A stretch of 39,968 nucleotides of DNA from Rikenellaceae bacterium. GTDB taxonomy: Bacteria > Bacteroidota > Bacteroidia > Bacteroidales > Rikenellaceae. The position numbers and the translations under genes are program-made. Shown one piece after another: positions 31,110-39,968 of the stretch. The notes under the pieces are model-generated. The model was not told where the DNA came from. It was given only the letters and a program-made list of their open reading frames with translations, and made no database searches. The stretch lies in contig SUZE01000019.1 of the NCBI GenBank assembly GCA_015060075.1, positions 1 through 39,968 of the forward strand. Reading direction: 5' to 3'. Position 1 is the stretch's first letter. Each line of letters begins with the position of its first letter.

Positions 31110-32510
31110 ATGAAGAACCCACTACAACTACCGATTTTTAAGCGAATTTCTCGCCTTGTTGATGAACGAGGTGTGGAGGCGTATGTTGTGGGTGGATATG
31201 TCCGTGACTACTATCTGCATCGCCCTTGCACCGATATTGATGTGGTGGTTGTGGGTAGCGGTATCGAGATAGCCGAGGCACTTGGCAGGGAGTTGAAAAC
31301 CAAAGTTTCGGTATTTAAGACCTTCGGAACGGCAATGTTGCGTGCCGATGGCTACGAGGTGGAGTTTGTGGGGGCGCGTAAGGAGTCCTACTCGCCCGAT
31401 TCGCGCAAGCCGCATGTCGAAGATGGCACTATCGAAGATGACCAGCGCCGCCGCGACTTTACGATAAACGCTATGGCATGGTCGCTCAATGGCAATACCT
31501 TTGGCGAGTTGGTGGACCCGTTTGACGGAATGTACGACCTCGAAGATTGCATAATCTGCACCCCGTGCGACCCCGATATAACATTTTCCGATGACCCTCT
31601 GCGAATGATGCGAGGTATTCGCTTCGCCTCGCAACTCGGCTTTGAGTTGGAAGACGAAACTTTCGAGGCGATGAAGCGCAACCGCGAGCGCATAAAGATT
31701 GTGTCGCAGGAGCGCATCATCACCGAACTGAATAAAATTGTCGCATCGCCCGTACCTTCGATTGGTTTTGAACTGCTCGAACTGACCGGTTTGTTGGAGA
31801 TAATCTTCCCCGAAATGCACGCACTTTGCGGTGTGGAGCGCAGAGGCAGTCACGCCCATAAAGACAACTTCAAACATACGCTGAAAGTGCTTGATAATGT
31901 GGCGCGTAAGAGTGATGATTTGTGGTTGCGCTGGGCAGCTGTGATGCACGATATAGCAAAGCCGAAGTGCAAGTCGTATGACCCTCGCATCGGCTTCTCG
32001 TTCCACGGTCACGAGGTACTCGGCTCGAAGATGGTGCAACCGATTTTCCGCCGTCTGAAATTGCCGTTGGGCGAGACTATGAAGTTTGTGCAAAAGATGG
32101 TATTTTTGCACCTGCGACCAATTATTTTGGCGGAGGATGTGGTAACCGACTCAGCAGTGCGCCGTCTGCTTTTTGAGGCGGGCGATGATGTCGAGAAGTT
32201 GATGACACTCTGCGAAGCGGATATTACATCTGGCATCGAGAGCAAGGTGAAACGCTTTTTGGCGAATTTCGAGTTGGTGCGTGAGAAGATGCGTGACCTC
32301 GAAGAGCGCGACCGCATTCGTAATTTCCAACCACCTATTAATGGCGATATTATCATGCGCGAGTACGATGTCGAGCCGTGCGCTGTACTTGGCGAGATAA
32401 AGGAGATAATCAAAAATGCCATTCTCGATGGGGAGATACCGAATGAATACGATGCAGCGTTTGAGTTGATGCAAAAACTTGCTGCGGAGAGGGGACTAAA
32501 AAAGCGATGA
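31110..32510 (+). CDS. CCA-adding-type tRNA nucleotidyltransferase with HD domain
   Basis: A 466-residue class II nucleotidyltransferase. The head domain has AYVVGGYVRDYYL and the catalytic pair in CTDIDVVVVGSG (D39, D41). The family motif RRRDFTINAMAWSL and the basic-rich DPDITFSDDPLRMMRGIRFASQLGF follow. The C-terminal part has an HD phosphohydrolase domain with HKDNFKHTLKVLDN and MHDIAKPK. It probably repairs or adds the tRNA 3' CCA; separating CCA from A-adding or poly(A) function needs phylogeny. Confidence 0.92.
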   Translation: MKNPLQLPIFKRISRLVDERGVEAYVVGGYVRDYYLHRPCTDIDVVVVGSGIEIAEALGRELKTKVSVFKTFGTAMLRADGYEVEFVGARKESYSPDSRKPHVEDGTIEDDQRRRDFTINAMAWSLNGNTFGELVDPFDGMYDLEDCIICTPCDPDITFSDDPLRMMRGIRFASQLGFELEDETFEAMKRNRERIKIVSQERIITELNKIVASPVPSIGFELLELTGLLEIIFPEMHALCGVERRGSHAHKDNFKHTLKVLDNVARKSDDLWLRWAAVMHDIAKPKCKSYDPRIGFSFHGHEVLGSKMVQPIFRRLKLPLGETMKFVQKMVFLHLRPIILAEDVVTDSAVRRLLFEAGDDVEKLMTLCEADITSGIESKVKRFLANFELVREKMRDLEERDRIRNFQPPINGDIIMREYDVEPCAVLGEIKEIIKNAILDGEIPNEYDAAFELMQKLAAERGLKKR

Positions 32511-32531
32511 ATAAAATAATCGGCAAAAAAT

Positions 32532-32562
32532 TTGCTTATTATATACAAAGTATATACCTTTG
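32532..32562 (+). promoter_or_regulatory. Promoter of the GAPDH gene
   Basis: TTG at 32532-32534, a 20-nt spacer and TACCTTTG at 32555-32562 are near-consensus. A leader of about 100 nt follows (32570-32669). Confidence 0.75.
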
Positions 32563-32654
32563 CACCGTTAAAAAATTAACAATAGAGTATGCGGAGTGGT
32601 GCAACACCGTAATACTCAAAAGAAAAAGGTTAAACAGGTTTTCTAAACACATAA

Positions 32655-33686
<1,032 letters not shown>

Positions 33687-33704
33687 TATTTGTTAGTATA
33701 GTTG

Positions 33705-33737
33705 AATAAGGCTCGGAGTTTTGCTCCGAGCCTTATT
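33705..33737 (+). terminator. Terminator of the GAPDH gene
   Basis: A perfect 14-bp stem AATAAGGCTCGGAG / CTCCGAGCCTTATT with loop TTTTG, followed by TGTTG. Confidence 0.88.
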
Positions 33738-33754
33738 TGTTGTAAAATCGATTA

Positions 33755-33868
33755 CCTATATATTATATAGGACTTTATAGGATGAATAGGATTAAATAGG
33801 AAAGCCCCCATAATATCCTATAATATCCTATCTATTCCTATAATTTCCTATAAACTCCTACCCCTCCC
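33755..33868. repeat. TATAGGA / TCCTATA repeat array
   Basis: Several TATAGGA- or AATAGGA-type units are followed by TCCTATA-type units in the opposite orientation, so the two halves can pair. Then comes a TCCCCCTC/GAGGGGGA hairpin at 33890-33909. No gene is seen in 33738-33932. Confidence 0.6.
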
Positions 33869-33932
33869 CATAGCGCCCACATACAAAAGTCCCCCTCACA
33901 GGAGGGGGATTTAGGGGGTGGGTAACACACCG

Positions 33933-33963
33933 AGCTTTTGCTTTCAGCAAAAGCTTTTTATTT
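33933..33963 (+). terminator. + strand terminator at the end of rny
   Basis: AGCTTTTGCT / AGCAAAAGCT with loop TTC, followed on the + strand by TTTTATTTT. It would stop antisense read-through into rny. The rny stop codon overlaps its T-tract. Confidence 0.6.
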
Positions 33964-35490
33964 TGCGTAACTTACTGCGCGAGTTTCGCGAATTACGGTA
34001 ATCTTCACCTGACCAGGATATGTCATCTCGTCCTGAATCTTCTTTGCGATATCGTGTGATAGGCTCTCGCTCTCTGCATCAGAAAGTTTGTCTGCACCCA
34101 CAATTACGCGAAGTTCACGACCTGCCTGAATAGCGTAGGTCTTGACAACGCCAGGATAAGAGAGTGCGATACCCTCCATCTCCTTCAATCGCTTGATGTA
34201 CGACTCAATAACCTCACGGCGTGCGCCCGGACGAGCACCCGAAATAGCATCGCAGACCTGAATGATAGGTGCGATAAGCGAGGTCATCTCAGTTTCGTCA
34301 TGGTGGGCACCGATAGCATTGCAAACATCAGCCTTCTCCTTATACTTCTCGGCGAGGTTCATACCGATAATTGCGTGTGGCAACTCCGGTTCATCATCAG
34401 GCACCTTGCCGACATCGTGCAACAATCCTGCACGGCGGGCAGTCTTTGGATTGAGTCCCAACTCTGCCGCCATAATACCTGCCAAGTTTGCGGTCTCGCG
34501 TGCGTGCTGCAAGAGGTTTTGTCCGTATGACGAGCGATACTTCATCTTACCGATAAGACGGATAAGTTCAGGGTGCAAGCCGTGAATACCAAGGTCGATT
34601 GCGGTACGCTTACCAACCTCAACAATCTCCTCCTCAATCTGCTTCTTAACCTTCGCAACAACCTCCTCAATTCGTGCAGGGTGTATACGACCATCGGTTA
34701 CGAGTTGGTGCAATGCTAAACGAGCAATCTCACGGCGTACAGGGTCGAAGCACGAGAGAATGATAGCCTCCGGAGTATCATCAACGATAATCTCCACACC
34801 CGTAGCGGCTTCGAGCGCACGGATATTACGACCCTCACGACCGATAATGCGTCCCTTAACCTCATCAGATTCGATATTGAATACCGTTACAGCATTCTCG
34901 ATAGCTGTTTCGGTTGCTACACGCTGAATTGAGGCAACAATAATACGTTTTGCCTCCTTTGTAGCAGTAAGTTTCGCCTCCTCAACGGTCTCATTGATAT
35001 ATGCCTGAGCCTCGCTCTTAGCCACCTCGCGCATATTCTCAATAAGGATGCTCTTTGCCTCCTCCGAGCTGATTCCCGAAATCTGCTCCAAACGAGCATT
35101 CTGCTCACTCATAAGTTGAGCCAACTGCGACTTGCGCTCTTCGAGCGACTGAATCTGGCTCTCCATCTTCTCCTTCAAGCGGTCATTGTCGGCAATCTTA
35201 CGGTCGAGGTCACGCTGCTGATTCTGCAAGTTGTTCTCCAACTGCTTAGCACGCTGCTCGCTCTGGTTAAGCTTTTGATTGCGTTCGTTTACATGGCGGT
35301 CATGCTCGCTTTTGAGCTGCATGAAACGCTCCTTCGCCTGAATCTCTTTCTCCTTTTTCAGCATCTCGCCGTCATGCTCCGCCTTGTCGATGATAGCCTT
35401 GGCACGAACCTTAACTCCGTAGTATGCTGCACTACCACCTACAACAGCTGAGATAACTGCTGCGATAGCGATAATAATAGTCATTTCCAT
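33958..35490 (-). CDS. rny: Ribonuclease Y
   Basis: A 510-residue membrane-anchored endoribonuclease that starts mRNA decay. A single N-terminal membrane helix (residues about 3-24) is followed by a long coiled coil (about 30-195, Glu/Lys/Gln-rich), a KH domain (about 200-260, [20 protein letters not shown]), and an HD domain (about 325-420) with ILQH-like [14 protein letters not shown] and the metal motif LLHDVGK. Length and domain order are canonical. It lies downstream of zapA and 6S RNA, on the same strand. Confidence 0.96.
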   Translation of the reverse strand: MEMTIIIAIAAVISAVVGGSAAYYGVKVRAKAIIDKAEHDGEMLKKEKEIQAKERFMQLKSEHDRHVNERNQKLNQSEQRAKQLENNLQNQQRDLDRKIADNDRLKEKMESQIQSLEERKSQLAQLMSEQNARLEQISGISSEEAKSILIENMREVAKSEAQAYINETVEEAKLTATKEAKRIIVASIQRVATETAIENAVTVFNIESDEVKGRIIGREGRNIRALEAATGVEIIVDDTPEAIILSCFDPVRREIARLALHQLVTDGRIHPARIEEVVAKVKKQIEEEIVEVGKRTAIDLGIHGLHPELIRLIGKMKYRSSYGQNLLQHARETANLAGIMAAELGLNPKTARRAGLLHDVGKVPDDEPELPHAIIGMNLAEKYKEKADVCNAIGAHHDETEMTSLIAPIIQVCDAISGARPGARREVIESYIKRLKEMEGIALSYPGVVKTYAIQAGRELRVIVGADKLSDAESESLSHDIAKKIQDEMTYPGQVKITVIRETRAVSYAK

Positions 35491-35544
35491 AGTTCTCTTT
35501 CGTCTATTGTGTTAAAGTTAATACTAAATTGTCTAATCTATAAT

Positions 35545-35750
35545 AAAAAACCGCATAGGAATTCCTTTACTTGTGTTTGACGAAGCTGTGAAATCGTCAT
35601 TTGTGAGGCTCCCCTAAAATCGCAATCTTCCACCGGTACCGCAGTACTCACCCGTGAGGGCTACAAGGCCTGATTTTGAATAACGGAGTACACCCCAATA
35701 TAAAAAGTGTTCAGTTTCGCAAAGTTTGAAAGGAATCCATGCGGGTAATC
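35545..35750 (-). ncRNA. ssrS: 6S RNA
   Basis: The non-coding interval between zapA and rny can fold on the minus strand into a 6S-like rod of about 200 nt. Its closing stem joins CCGCAT-GG-ATTCCTTT (35744-35729) to AAAGGAAT-T-CC-T-ATGCGG (35568-35551), 16 bp with two single-base bulges, followed at once by TTTTTTATTATAG as terminator. An internal CTCACGGGTGAG hairpin and pairable G-rich and C-rich segments lie between. Position next to zapA is the classical ssrS location. The family call rests on location and shape, not on a covariance search. Confidence 0.72.
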
Positions 35751-35813
35751 TTCCTATTTTCAAAAAATAAAGAACCTGTGTTGCTAATTGTCGGAGCAAC
35801 GCCGACCGAAAAT

Positions 35814-36110
35814 CTACTTTTCGAGATGTTTCGACAGACGCTCTGCCAACTCCGAAAGAGCCTTCAAGTCGCCATCTTCCACATCATTTTTGCGCTCCAA
35901 GCGGATATTTGAAATCATCAAATCTACCGCAACAATAGCCAAGTAGTCTTGTACGCCAAAGCCATCTACACGAGATTGTTGTGCCGTAGCAAGACGATTG
36001 TTTATTTCACGAGCTGCCAAACGATAGACCTCCTCATTGCGAGCGTCAATGGTCATCTCGTACGGCTTTCCTGCAATATCCAACTTTATATTTAACAGTC
36101 TTTCGCTCAT
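35814..36110 (-). CDS. zapA: Cell division protein ZapA
   Basis: A 98-residue FtsZ-ring-associated protein. The N-terminal domain has the typical LLNIKLDIAGKPYEMTI and EEVYRLAAREINNRL, and a C-terminal coiled coil (about 60-98) follows. It promotes FtsZ bundling. It sits 23 nt after the coiled-coil gene 36134-36427 and just before 6S RNA. Confidence 0.92.
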   Translation of the reverse strand: MSERLLNIKLDIAGKPYEMTIDARNEEVYRLAAREINNRLATAQQSRVDGFGVQDYLAIVAVDLMISNIRLERKNDVEDGDLKALSELAERLSKHLEK

Positions 36111-36133
36111 AATTCAACAAAAACAATCCTCTC

Positions 36134-36427
36134 TTATATTCGATTTGAAACCATCTCTATACACTTATCAACCTCCCGCAATAAACGATTGACATGTGAA
36201 CGGGCAGCAGCCTTATTTGATACACTTCCGGCAATTGCAGCACGCAATGACGCCTTCTCCGCCTCGGCCTTTGCCTCTCGAAGTTGCTCCTGCAAGGTGC
36301 GAATCTTTGCGCTCTGTTCACCGCTCTTCTCACGAAGTGCTACAACCTCCTCCATTGCACTATCGTGCAACTTCATCAGTCGCTCAACATCAGCAGTCAA
36401 AGATGCTATTATATCCTTGCTTTTCAT
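36134..36427 (-). CDS. Coiled-coil protein encoded before zapA
   Basis: A 97-residue, almost wholly helical protein with an N-terminal coiled coil (about 5-65, Glu/Lys/Ala-rich) and a basic C-terminal part (AAARSHVNRLLREVDKCIEM). The ATG at 36427 is chosen: it follows TAGGAGTT, while the longer frame begins at a TTG 18 nt upstream. This gene commonly precedes zapA in Bacteroidota. A division-linked role is suggested by position only. Confidence 0.75.
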   Translation of the reverse strand: MKSKDIIASLTADVERLMKLHDSAMEEVVALREKSGEQSAKIRTLQEQLREAKAEAEKASLRAAIAGSVSNKAAARSHVNRLLREVDKCIEMVSNRI

Positions 36428-36462
36428 AACTCCTACTTGGCTCAAATCTATATATACCGCAC

Positions 36463-36470
36463 CAAAGATA
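36463..36470 (-). promoter_or_regulatory. -7 box of the coiled-coil/zapA operon
   Basis: The minus strand reads TATCTTTG about 36 nt before the start codon. Confidence 0.5.
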
Positions 36471-36477
36471 CAAATAA

Positions 36478-36512
36478 AAATTAAGAATTAAAAATTAAAA
36501 ATTAAGAATTAT
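36478..36512. repeat. AATTAAGAATT-type short tandem repeat
   Basis: AAATTAA GAATTAA AAATTAA AAATTAA GAATTA: five near-perfect heptads between the acyl-CoA synthetase terminator and the coiled-coil gene promoter. Confidence 0.7.
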
Positions 36513-36529
36513 TCCGAAACGATAAAAAA

Positions 36530-36559
36530 GGGTGTCGCAACCCTATTGGTCGGACACCC
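36530..36559 (-). terminator. Terminator of the acyl-CoA synthetase gene
   Basis: On the minus strand GGGTGTC pairs with GACACCC, followed by TTTTTTATCG. Confidence 0.75.
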
Positions 36560-36582
36560 ATAAACCGAGAAAATCTCCTCTG

Positions 36583-38217
36583 TTATTTGTACAAGAATCG
36601 CTTTATCGAGTGTTTAGGAGTGTGCGCAAAACCCTCTCGCACAATCTCGATTTTAGCGATTTGACTATACGCCGGAAGTAAAGCATTTGCCTCTAAGCGA
36701 GTCTGCTCCAACGCCTCCATTATTGTCGCCTCATCAAGCGCCAAATCATCTGCTGTAAGAGCTACCAACGCAACCAAGTGCTTATTGCGCTCAACAATCA
36801 ACGACTCGGCGACATGTGGCAGGTTGTTAAGCACCGCCTCGACCTCTTCGGGATAGATATTTTGACCACTTGCGGTAAGAATCATACACTTACTGCGTCC
36901 CTTAATAAAGACATTTCCCTGTTTATCAATGATACCAAGGTCGCCCGTACGCAAAAATCCATCTTCGGTAAAGGCTGCTCGTGTAGCCTCCTCGTTTTTG
37001 TAATACCCCACCATCACATTAGAGCCCTTTGCCTGAATTTCGCCCACCTGTTTATGAGGGTCTGCCGAGTCTATACGCAGTTCCAAGCCATCAACAGCAC
37101 GACCACACGAGCCCGGCTTAAATGTCTGCCAAGCAGCATACGAGAGCAATGGTGCACACTCGGTCATACCATAACCCACCGTATATGGCAACTTAACCTT
37201 ACGCATAACCTTCTCAATCGATGGGTTGAGAGCTGCACCTCCAAGAATTATCGAACGAAGGTTTCCACCGAAAGTCGTAAGTAACTGCTTACGCACCTTA
37301 CCGTAGATAAGTCGGTCTATACCGGGAGTGTGTGTCAGCACACGCATCGCCGGTTTTTGGAGAATCGGCATAATCTTGCCCTTAAAAATCTTCTCGATAA
37401 CAAGTGGTACGGTGATAAGGAGATATGGCTTCACCTCTGCCAATGCCTGCATCAACAGTGTCGGAGTCGGAGTTTTGCCGAGAAAATAGACATGTCCTCC
37501 ACCACAAATCGGATAAATAAACTCGAATGCCATTCCGTACATGTGCGCCAACGGCAACATCGAGATAATCTTATCTCCCTCCTCTACCGCAATATTGTTG
37601 AGTGCAAAATCAACATTTGTAGAGATATTGCGAGATGTAAGCATCACACCCTTGGGCTGCGAAGTTGTTCCTGAGGTGTAATTTATAATAGCAAGGTCAT
37701 CAAGGCTCAACTCTCCGTACTTAACCACCTCGTGTTTCATCTCTTCGGGGTAGACAGCGGGAATTTTCGAGAGAGCCTCTTCGATTTCGCTGCTTTTTGC
37801 TTTGTCTGCAAGATAAAGAATAGAATAATCCTCCAAGTTAATGGCAATACGGAGTTCGGGTAACTTTTCAACCTCCATCTCGTCCCAAATCTTCGGCTCG
37901 GTAAAAAGCACAACACTATCGGAGTGGGCAGTAAGATTTGTAATTGCCTCTGGCGTAAAATCGCATAAGATAGGCACCGCCACAGCACGATAAGTAGTAG
38001 TTGCAAGGAAAGCCATTGCCCAACGGGAACTATTCTTTGCAGCAAGCGCTGCTTTATCACCGGCCTTCACATCAAGAACACGATATATGGTGTGTAGACG
38101 AGCAATTTCAGTTGCGAAGTTTGCGAATGTAAAAGTTTCTCCTTTGTAGTCGGATAACGCCTCGGTATTCCACTTGGCAACCATCGACTCTTGCAAACGG
38201 TCAAGATAATGTCTCAT
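36583..38217 (-). CDS. Long-chain acyl-CoA synthetase (AMP-binding family)
   Basis: A 544-residue adenylate-forming ligase. The P-loop-like motif INYTSGTTSQPKGVMLT (about 160-176), MLPLAHMYGMAFEF, VGYGMTECAPLLSYAA, FLRTGDLGIIDKQGNVFIKG and the C-terminal KHSIKRFLYK lysine segment are all present. It activates fatty acids to acyl-CoA via acyl-AMP; chain length cannot be read from sequence. Start at MRHYLDRLQESM fits the family. It is monocistronic, flanked by a terminator downstream. Confidence 0.92.
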   Translation of the reverse strand: MRHYLDRLQESMVAKWNTEALSDYKGETFTFANFATEIARLHTIYRVLDVKAGDKAALAAKNSSRWAMAFLATTTYRAVAVPILCDFTPEAITNLTAHSDSVVLFTEPKIWDEMEVEKLPELRIAINLEDYSILYLADKAKSSEIEEALSKIPAVYPEEMKHEVVKYGELSLDDLAIINYTSGTTSQPKGVMLTSRNISTNVDFALNNIAVEEGDKIISMLPLAHMYGMAFEFIYPICGGGHVYFLGKTPTPTLLMQALAEVKPYLLITVPLVIEKIFKGKIMPILQKPAMRVLTHTPGIDRLIYGKVRKQLLTTFGGNLRSIILGGAALNPSIEKVMRKVKLPYTVGYGMTECAPLLSYAAWQTFKPGSCGRAVDGLELRIDSADPHKQVGEIQAKGSNVMVGYYKNEEATRAAFTEDGFLRTGDLGIIDKQGNVFIKGRSKCMILTASGQNIYPEEVEAVLNNLPHVAESLIVERNKHLVALVALTADDLALDEATIMEALEQTRLEANALLPAYSQIAKIEIVREGFAHTPKHSIKRFLYK

Positions 38218-38340
38218 TTTGCGGTTTAGATTTTATTTCGATGTTGCAAATATCGGGTACAATATCCGAACCGAAAAATTTATGGTATAATTCAAGAGGT
38301 TTAGGGGCGAAATTATTATATGGGGTAAAATCAAAAAATA

Positions 38341-38367
38341 AGTGGCGAAAAATAGATTTTCACCACT
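38341..38367 (-). terminator. Terminator of the LytTR/lspA transcription unit
   Basis: On the minus strand AGTGGTGAAAA pairs with TTTTCGCCACT with one wobble, followed by TATTTTTTG. It begins just after the LytTR stop codon. Confidence 0.7.
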
Positions 38368-38372
38368 CACCC

Positions 38373-39239
38373 CTAAGCTTTATCAACTATCCATTCTCGA
38401 ATATTATCTGCATAAGTTCTCGAAATAGGGATATCCGGCAACCCCTCAATACCAAGTTCAACAAACACACCCTCTTTATCGCGATGCAACACTTTGGCAT
38501 GGTCGAGATTTATCATATAGGAGCGATGGCATCGCACTATACGGCTACCTTGAAGGTGTTCTGCAACACGACTAAGAGTATTTCGCACCATCACCTTTTT
38601 TATCTTATCGCCATTGAGATAGAATACGCAAACATAGTTATCCGCCGACTCTATCAGCACAAGATTCTCACGGCGAACGGACAATCGCATCTCCCCTTTC
38701 TCGTCAAGAATCTGCACATAAGCCCTCTGCAACACAGTTTCGTCACGCTCAATCTGTTTTCGCAATGCCCCCAACTCACGCAAGTTCTCCTGCCAAATAA
38801 AGTATATATAGCACAAGGCATACGGAATAAAGACAATCAGAAAGGTCTTGACAAAGGAGTTTTTGAATATCTCCGTAATAGTTTTTGTCGTGTCGGTGAG
38901 TAGCGTTGCGAGCGTCAATGCCGTAACCATGGCGAGCAACTCTCCAAATATCCAGATGATATAGTCAATGTATCTCATCGTGTGCCGCTTGGTGTAGAAT
39001 CCCATAATGGCCCTACTACCCGCAGCGATAACCATACCTCCGAGCACCATTGTCAGGGCGATAAGTTGTACACGAGCCTCACGCGAAATGTCAAACGCCC
39101 GCAAAAAGCTATCATCAATGCGGTCGAAATCAAGCGGACGATAGAGGTTGATAAATATCAAGGCAAAAAATGGCACAAAAAGTACCATAAAGACCTGATT
39201 TGCCTTGCTATAAATAAATTTCGGAATAGGCTTCAACAT
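38373..39239 (-). CDS. Membrane-anchored LytTR DNA-binding protein
   Basis: A 288-residue protein. Four hydrophobic helices are visible (about 13-30, 55-80, 88-110, 125-150), then a linker and a C-terminal LytTR domain (about 185-280) with NLVLIESADNYVCVFY and IVRCHRSYMINLDHAKVLHR. There is no receiver domain, so it is not a classical response regulator; DNA binding from the membrane or an unknown input is implied. The ATG at 39239 is preferred to the TTG at 39245. It starts about 12 nt after lspA and is probably co-transcribed. Confidence 0.88.
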   Translation of the reverse strand: MLKPIPKFIYSKANQVFMVLFVPFFALIFINLYRPLDFDRIDDSFLRAFDISREARVQLIALTMVLGGMVIAAGSRAIMGFYTKRHTMRYIDYIIWIFGELLAMVTALTLATLLTDTTKTITEIFKNSFVKTFLIVFIPYALCYIYFIWQENLRELGALRKQIERDETVLQRAYVQILDEKGEMRLSVRRENLVLIESADNYVCVFYLNGDKIKKVMVRNTLSRVAEHLQGSRIVRCHRSYMINLDHAKVLHRDKEGVFVELGIEGLPDIPISRTYADNIREWIVDKA

Positions 39240-39251
39240 AGCCAATGCCCT

Positions 39252-39857
39252 CTATTTAAAGAATTTATACTGAAAAATCAACATATAGACCACCGCCACC
39301 GAGATATACGAATCGGCGAGGTTGAATACAGGACCGAAGAAGTATCCGCGCGAGTCAAAGAGGAACGAGAGCCACTCGGGGTGGTTTTCCCATTGGAAGA
39401 GCGGAAAGTAGAACATATCGACCACTTTTCCCATCATAAATGGCGCATACGAGCCGCCAAATTCGGCGATATTTGCAGGAGTCGATGCCGAGAAAATCAA
39501 GCCGTAAAATGCGCTATCAATGATGTTTCCGAGCGCACCGGCAATAATCAAAGCCAAACCCACAAGTACCCCTGTTGGCGCCTTTTGGCGAGCCAAAGTA
39601 TATGTGTAGTACCCTAAACCGCCGACTAGCAGAATGCGGAATATAGACAATGCAAGTTTGCCCCAATCGAAACTACCAGCCGAAGCAATCTGCATACCGA
39701 ATGCAGCGCCGTTATTCTCCACGAAGAGAAGTTGGAACCAATTGGGAATCACTATAATAGCCTCGCCGAGGTGCATATTTGTTTTAACCCAAATTTTGAG
39801 TATTTGGTCAGCGATAAGCAACACTGCCACAAGGATAGAGATATGTTTTACCTTCAT
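39252..39857 (-). CDS. lspA: Lipoprotein signal peptidase
   Basis: A 201-residue inner-membrane aspartic protease that cleaves lipoprotein signal peptides before the lipidated Cys. Visible are the N-terminal membrane helix with DQILKIWVKTN, VENNGAAFGM, the first catalytic motif GALGNIIDSAFYG, and the second NLADSYISVAVV. Longer than E. coli LspA by an insert between the motifs, which is normal in Bacteroidota. The substrate class includes the M49 lipoprotein in this window. A TATCTTTG -7 box lies 20 nt upstream. Confidence 0.96.
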   Translation of the reverse strand: MKVKHISILVAVLLIADQILKIWVKTNMHLGEAIIVIPNWFQLLFVENNGAAFGMQIASAGSFDWGKLALSIFRILLVGGLGYYTYTLARQKAPTGVLVGLALIIAGALGNIIDSAFYGLIFSASTPANIAEFGGSYAPFMMGKVVDMFYFPLFQWENHPEWLSFLFDSRGYFFGPVFNLADSYISVAVVYMLIFQYKFFK

Positions 39858-39877
39858 ATATTCCGTATAATTTTATG

Positions 39878-39885
39878 CAAAGATA
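39878..39885 (-). promoter_or_regulatory. -7 box of lspA
   Basis: The minus strand reads TATCTTTG about 20 nt before the lspA ATG. Confidence 0.5.
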
Positions 39886-39891
39886 GAAAAA

Positions 39892-39960
39892 AAAGCAGAA
39901 AACGGAAAACTTTTAATTAGAGAGGAGGGAAATGCAGAATGCAGAATTACTTTCAGCCCT
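39892..39960. repeat. Mixed short tandem repeats at the window edge
   Basis: GAAAACGGAAAAC, then AATGCAGAATGCAGAATTAC: the same families found before uppS and glf. No gene is visible between 39886 and the end. Confidence 0.5.
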
Positions 39961-39968
39961 CCCCGGTA

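Noticed and set aside
31128..32111. 327-codon minus-strand frame inside the nucleotidyltransferase gene
   Set aside because: The opposite strand encodes clear catalytic motifs in frame; this frame has no family resemblance.
33890..33909. TCCCCCTC/GAGGGGGA hairpin as a gene terminator
   Set aside because: It lies far from both gene ends and is followed by a G-rich stretch; it looks like a common dispersed intergenic repeat.

Overview
This window looks like a chromosomal segment from a member of the Bacteroidota, most likely order Bacteroidales and possibly Rikenellaceae/Alistipes-like (the family is a guess). The evidence is repeated promoters of the TTG-N19/20-TAnnTTTG type, few Shine-Dalgarno sequences, a BtDPP III-type HECLGH peptidase, outer-membrane-beta-barrel 'TonB-like' proteins, tandem OmpH genes beside BamA, and LytS/LytTR signalling. 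No tRNA, rRNA or CRISPR array was seen.

Layout. 1-12525 (mostly + strand): M49 peptidase lipoprotein, GH20 hexosaminidase, MazG, gamma-carbonic-anhydrase-like protein, a LytS-type histidine kinase with its LytTR response regulator, a 1030-residue outer-membrane protein, then glf on the minus strand. 12526-13024: intergenic repeats and a strongly structured RNA candidate. 13038-19206: a 6169-bp AT-rich mobile unit. 19207-19936: the rest of the outer-membrane protein gene that the unit interrupts. 20017-39857: core genes, namely rpoN, asnS, a CyuA/UPF0597-type Fe-S lyase, the envelope-biogenesis cluster (two ompH/skp, bamA, uppS), nadK, pdxJ, a CCA-adding-type nucleotidyltransferase, gapdh, rny, 6S RNA, zapA and its coiled-coil neighbour, an acyl-CoA synthetase, a membrane LytTR protein and lspA.

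The most striking item is the 6169-bp unit. It has perfect 28-bp terminal inverted repeats and is flanked by an 8-bp direct repeat (AAAATTTT), and it sits in codons 2-5 of a signal-peptide-bearing outer-membrane protein gene. Removing the unit and one repeat copy restores a clean 244-residue reading frame. The only transposase inside is of the IS1595 (ISXO2-like) family, for which 8-bp duplications are typical. The unit carries passengers: a radical SAM/SPASM protein followed by a 33-codon two-cysteine peptide gene not called as an ORF, closed by an intrinsic terminator (a candidate RiPP cassette); a zinc-ribbon protein; a GIY-YIG-like protein; two unknown small proteins; and a small protein/GNAT pair resembling a toxin-antitoxin module. 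The radical SAM gene has a roughly 300-nt structured leader ending in a 10-nt perfect Shine-Dalgarno match, unusual for this phylum.

The chromosome around it is dotted with short near-tandem intergenic repeats of several families, one of which supplies the apparent TTG start of glf. Two related long palindromes with compensatory stem changes flank asnS. A terminator-like hairpin lies just upstream of rpoN. All calls come from reading the sequence and translations; no database search, folding program or composition calculation was run.
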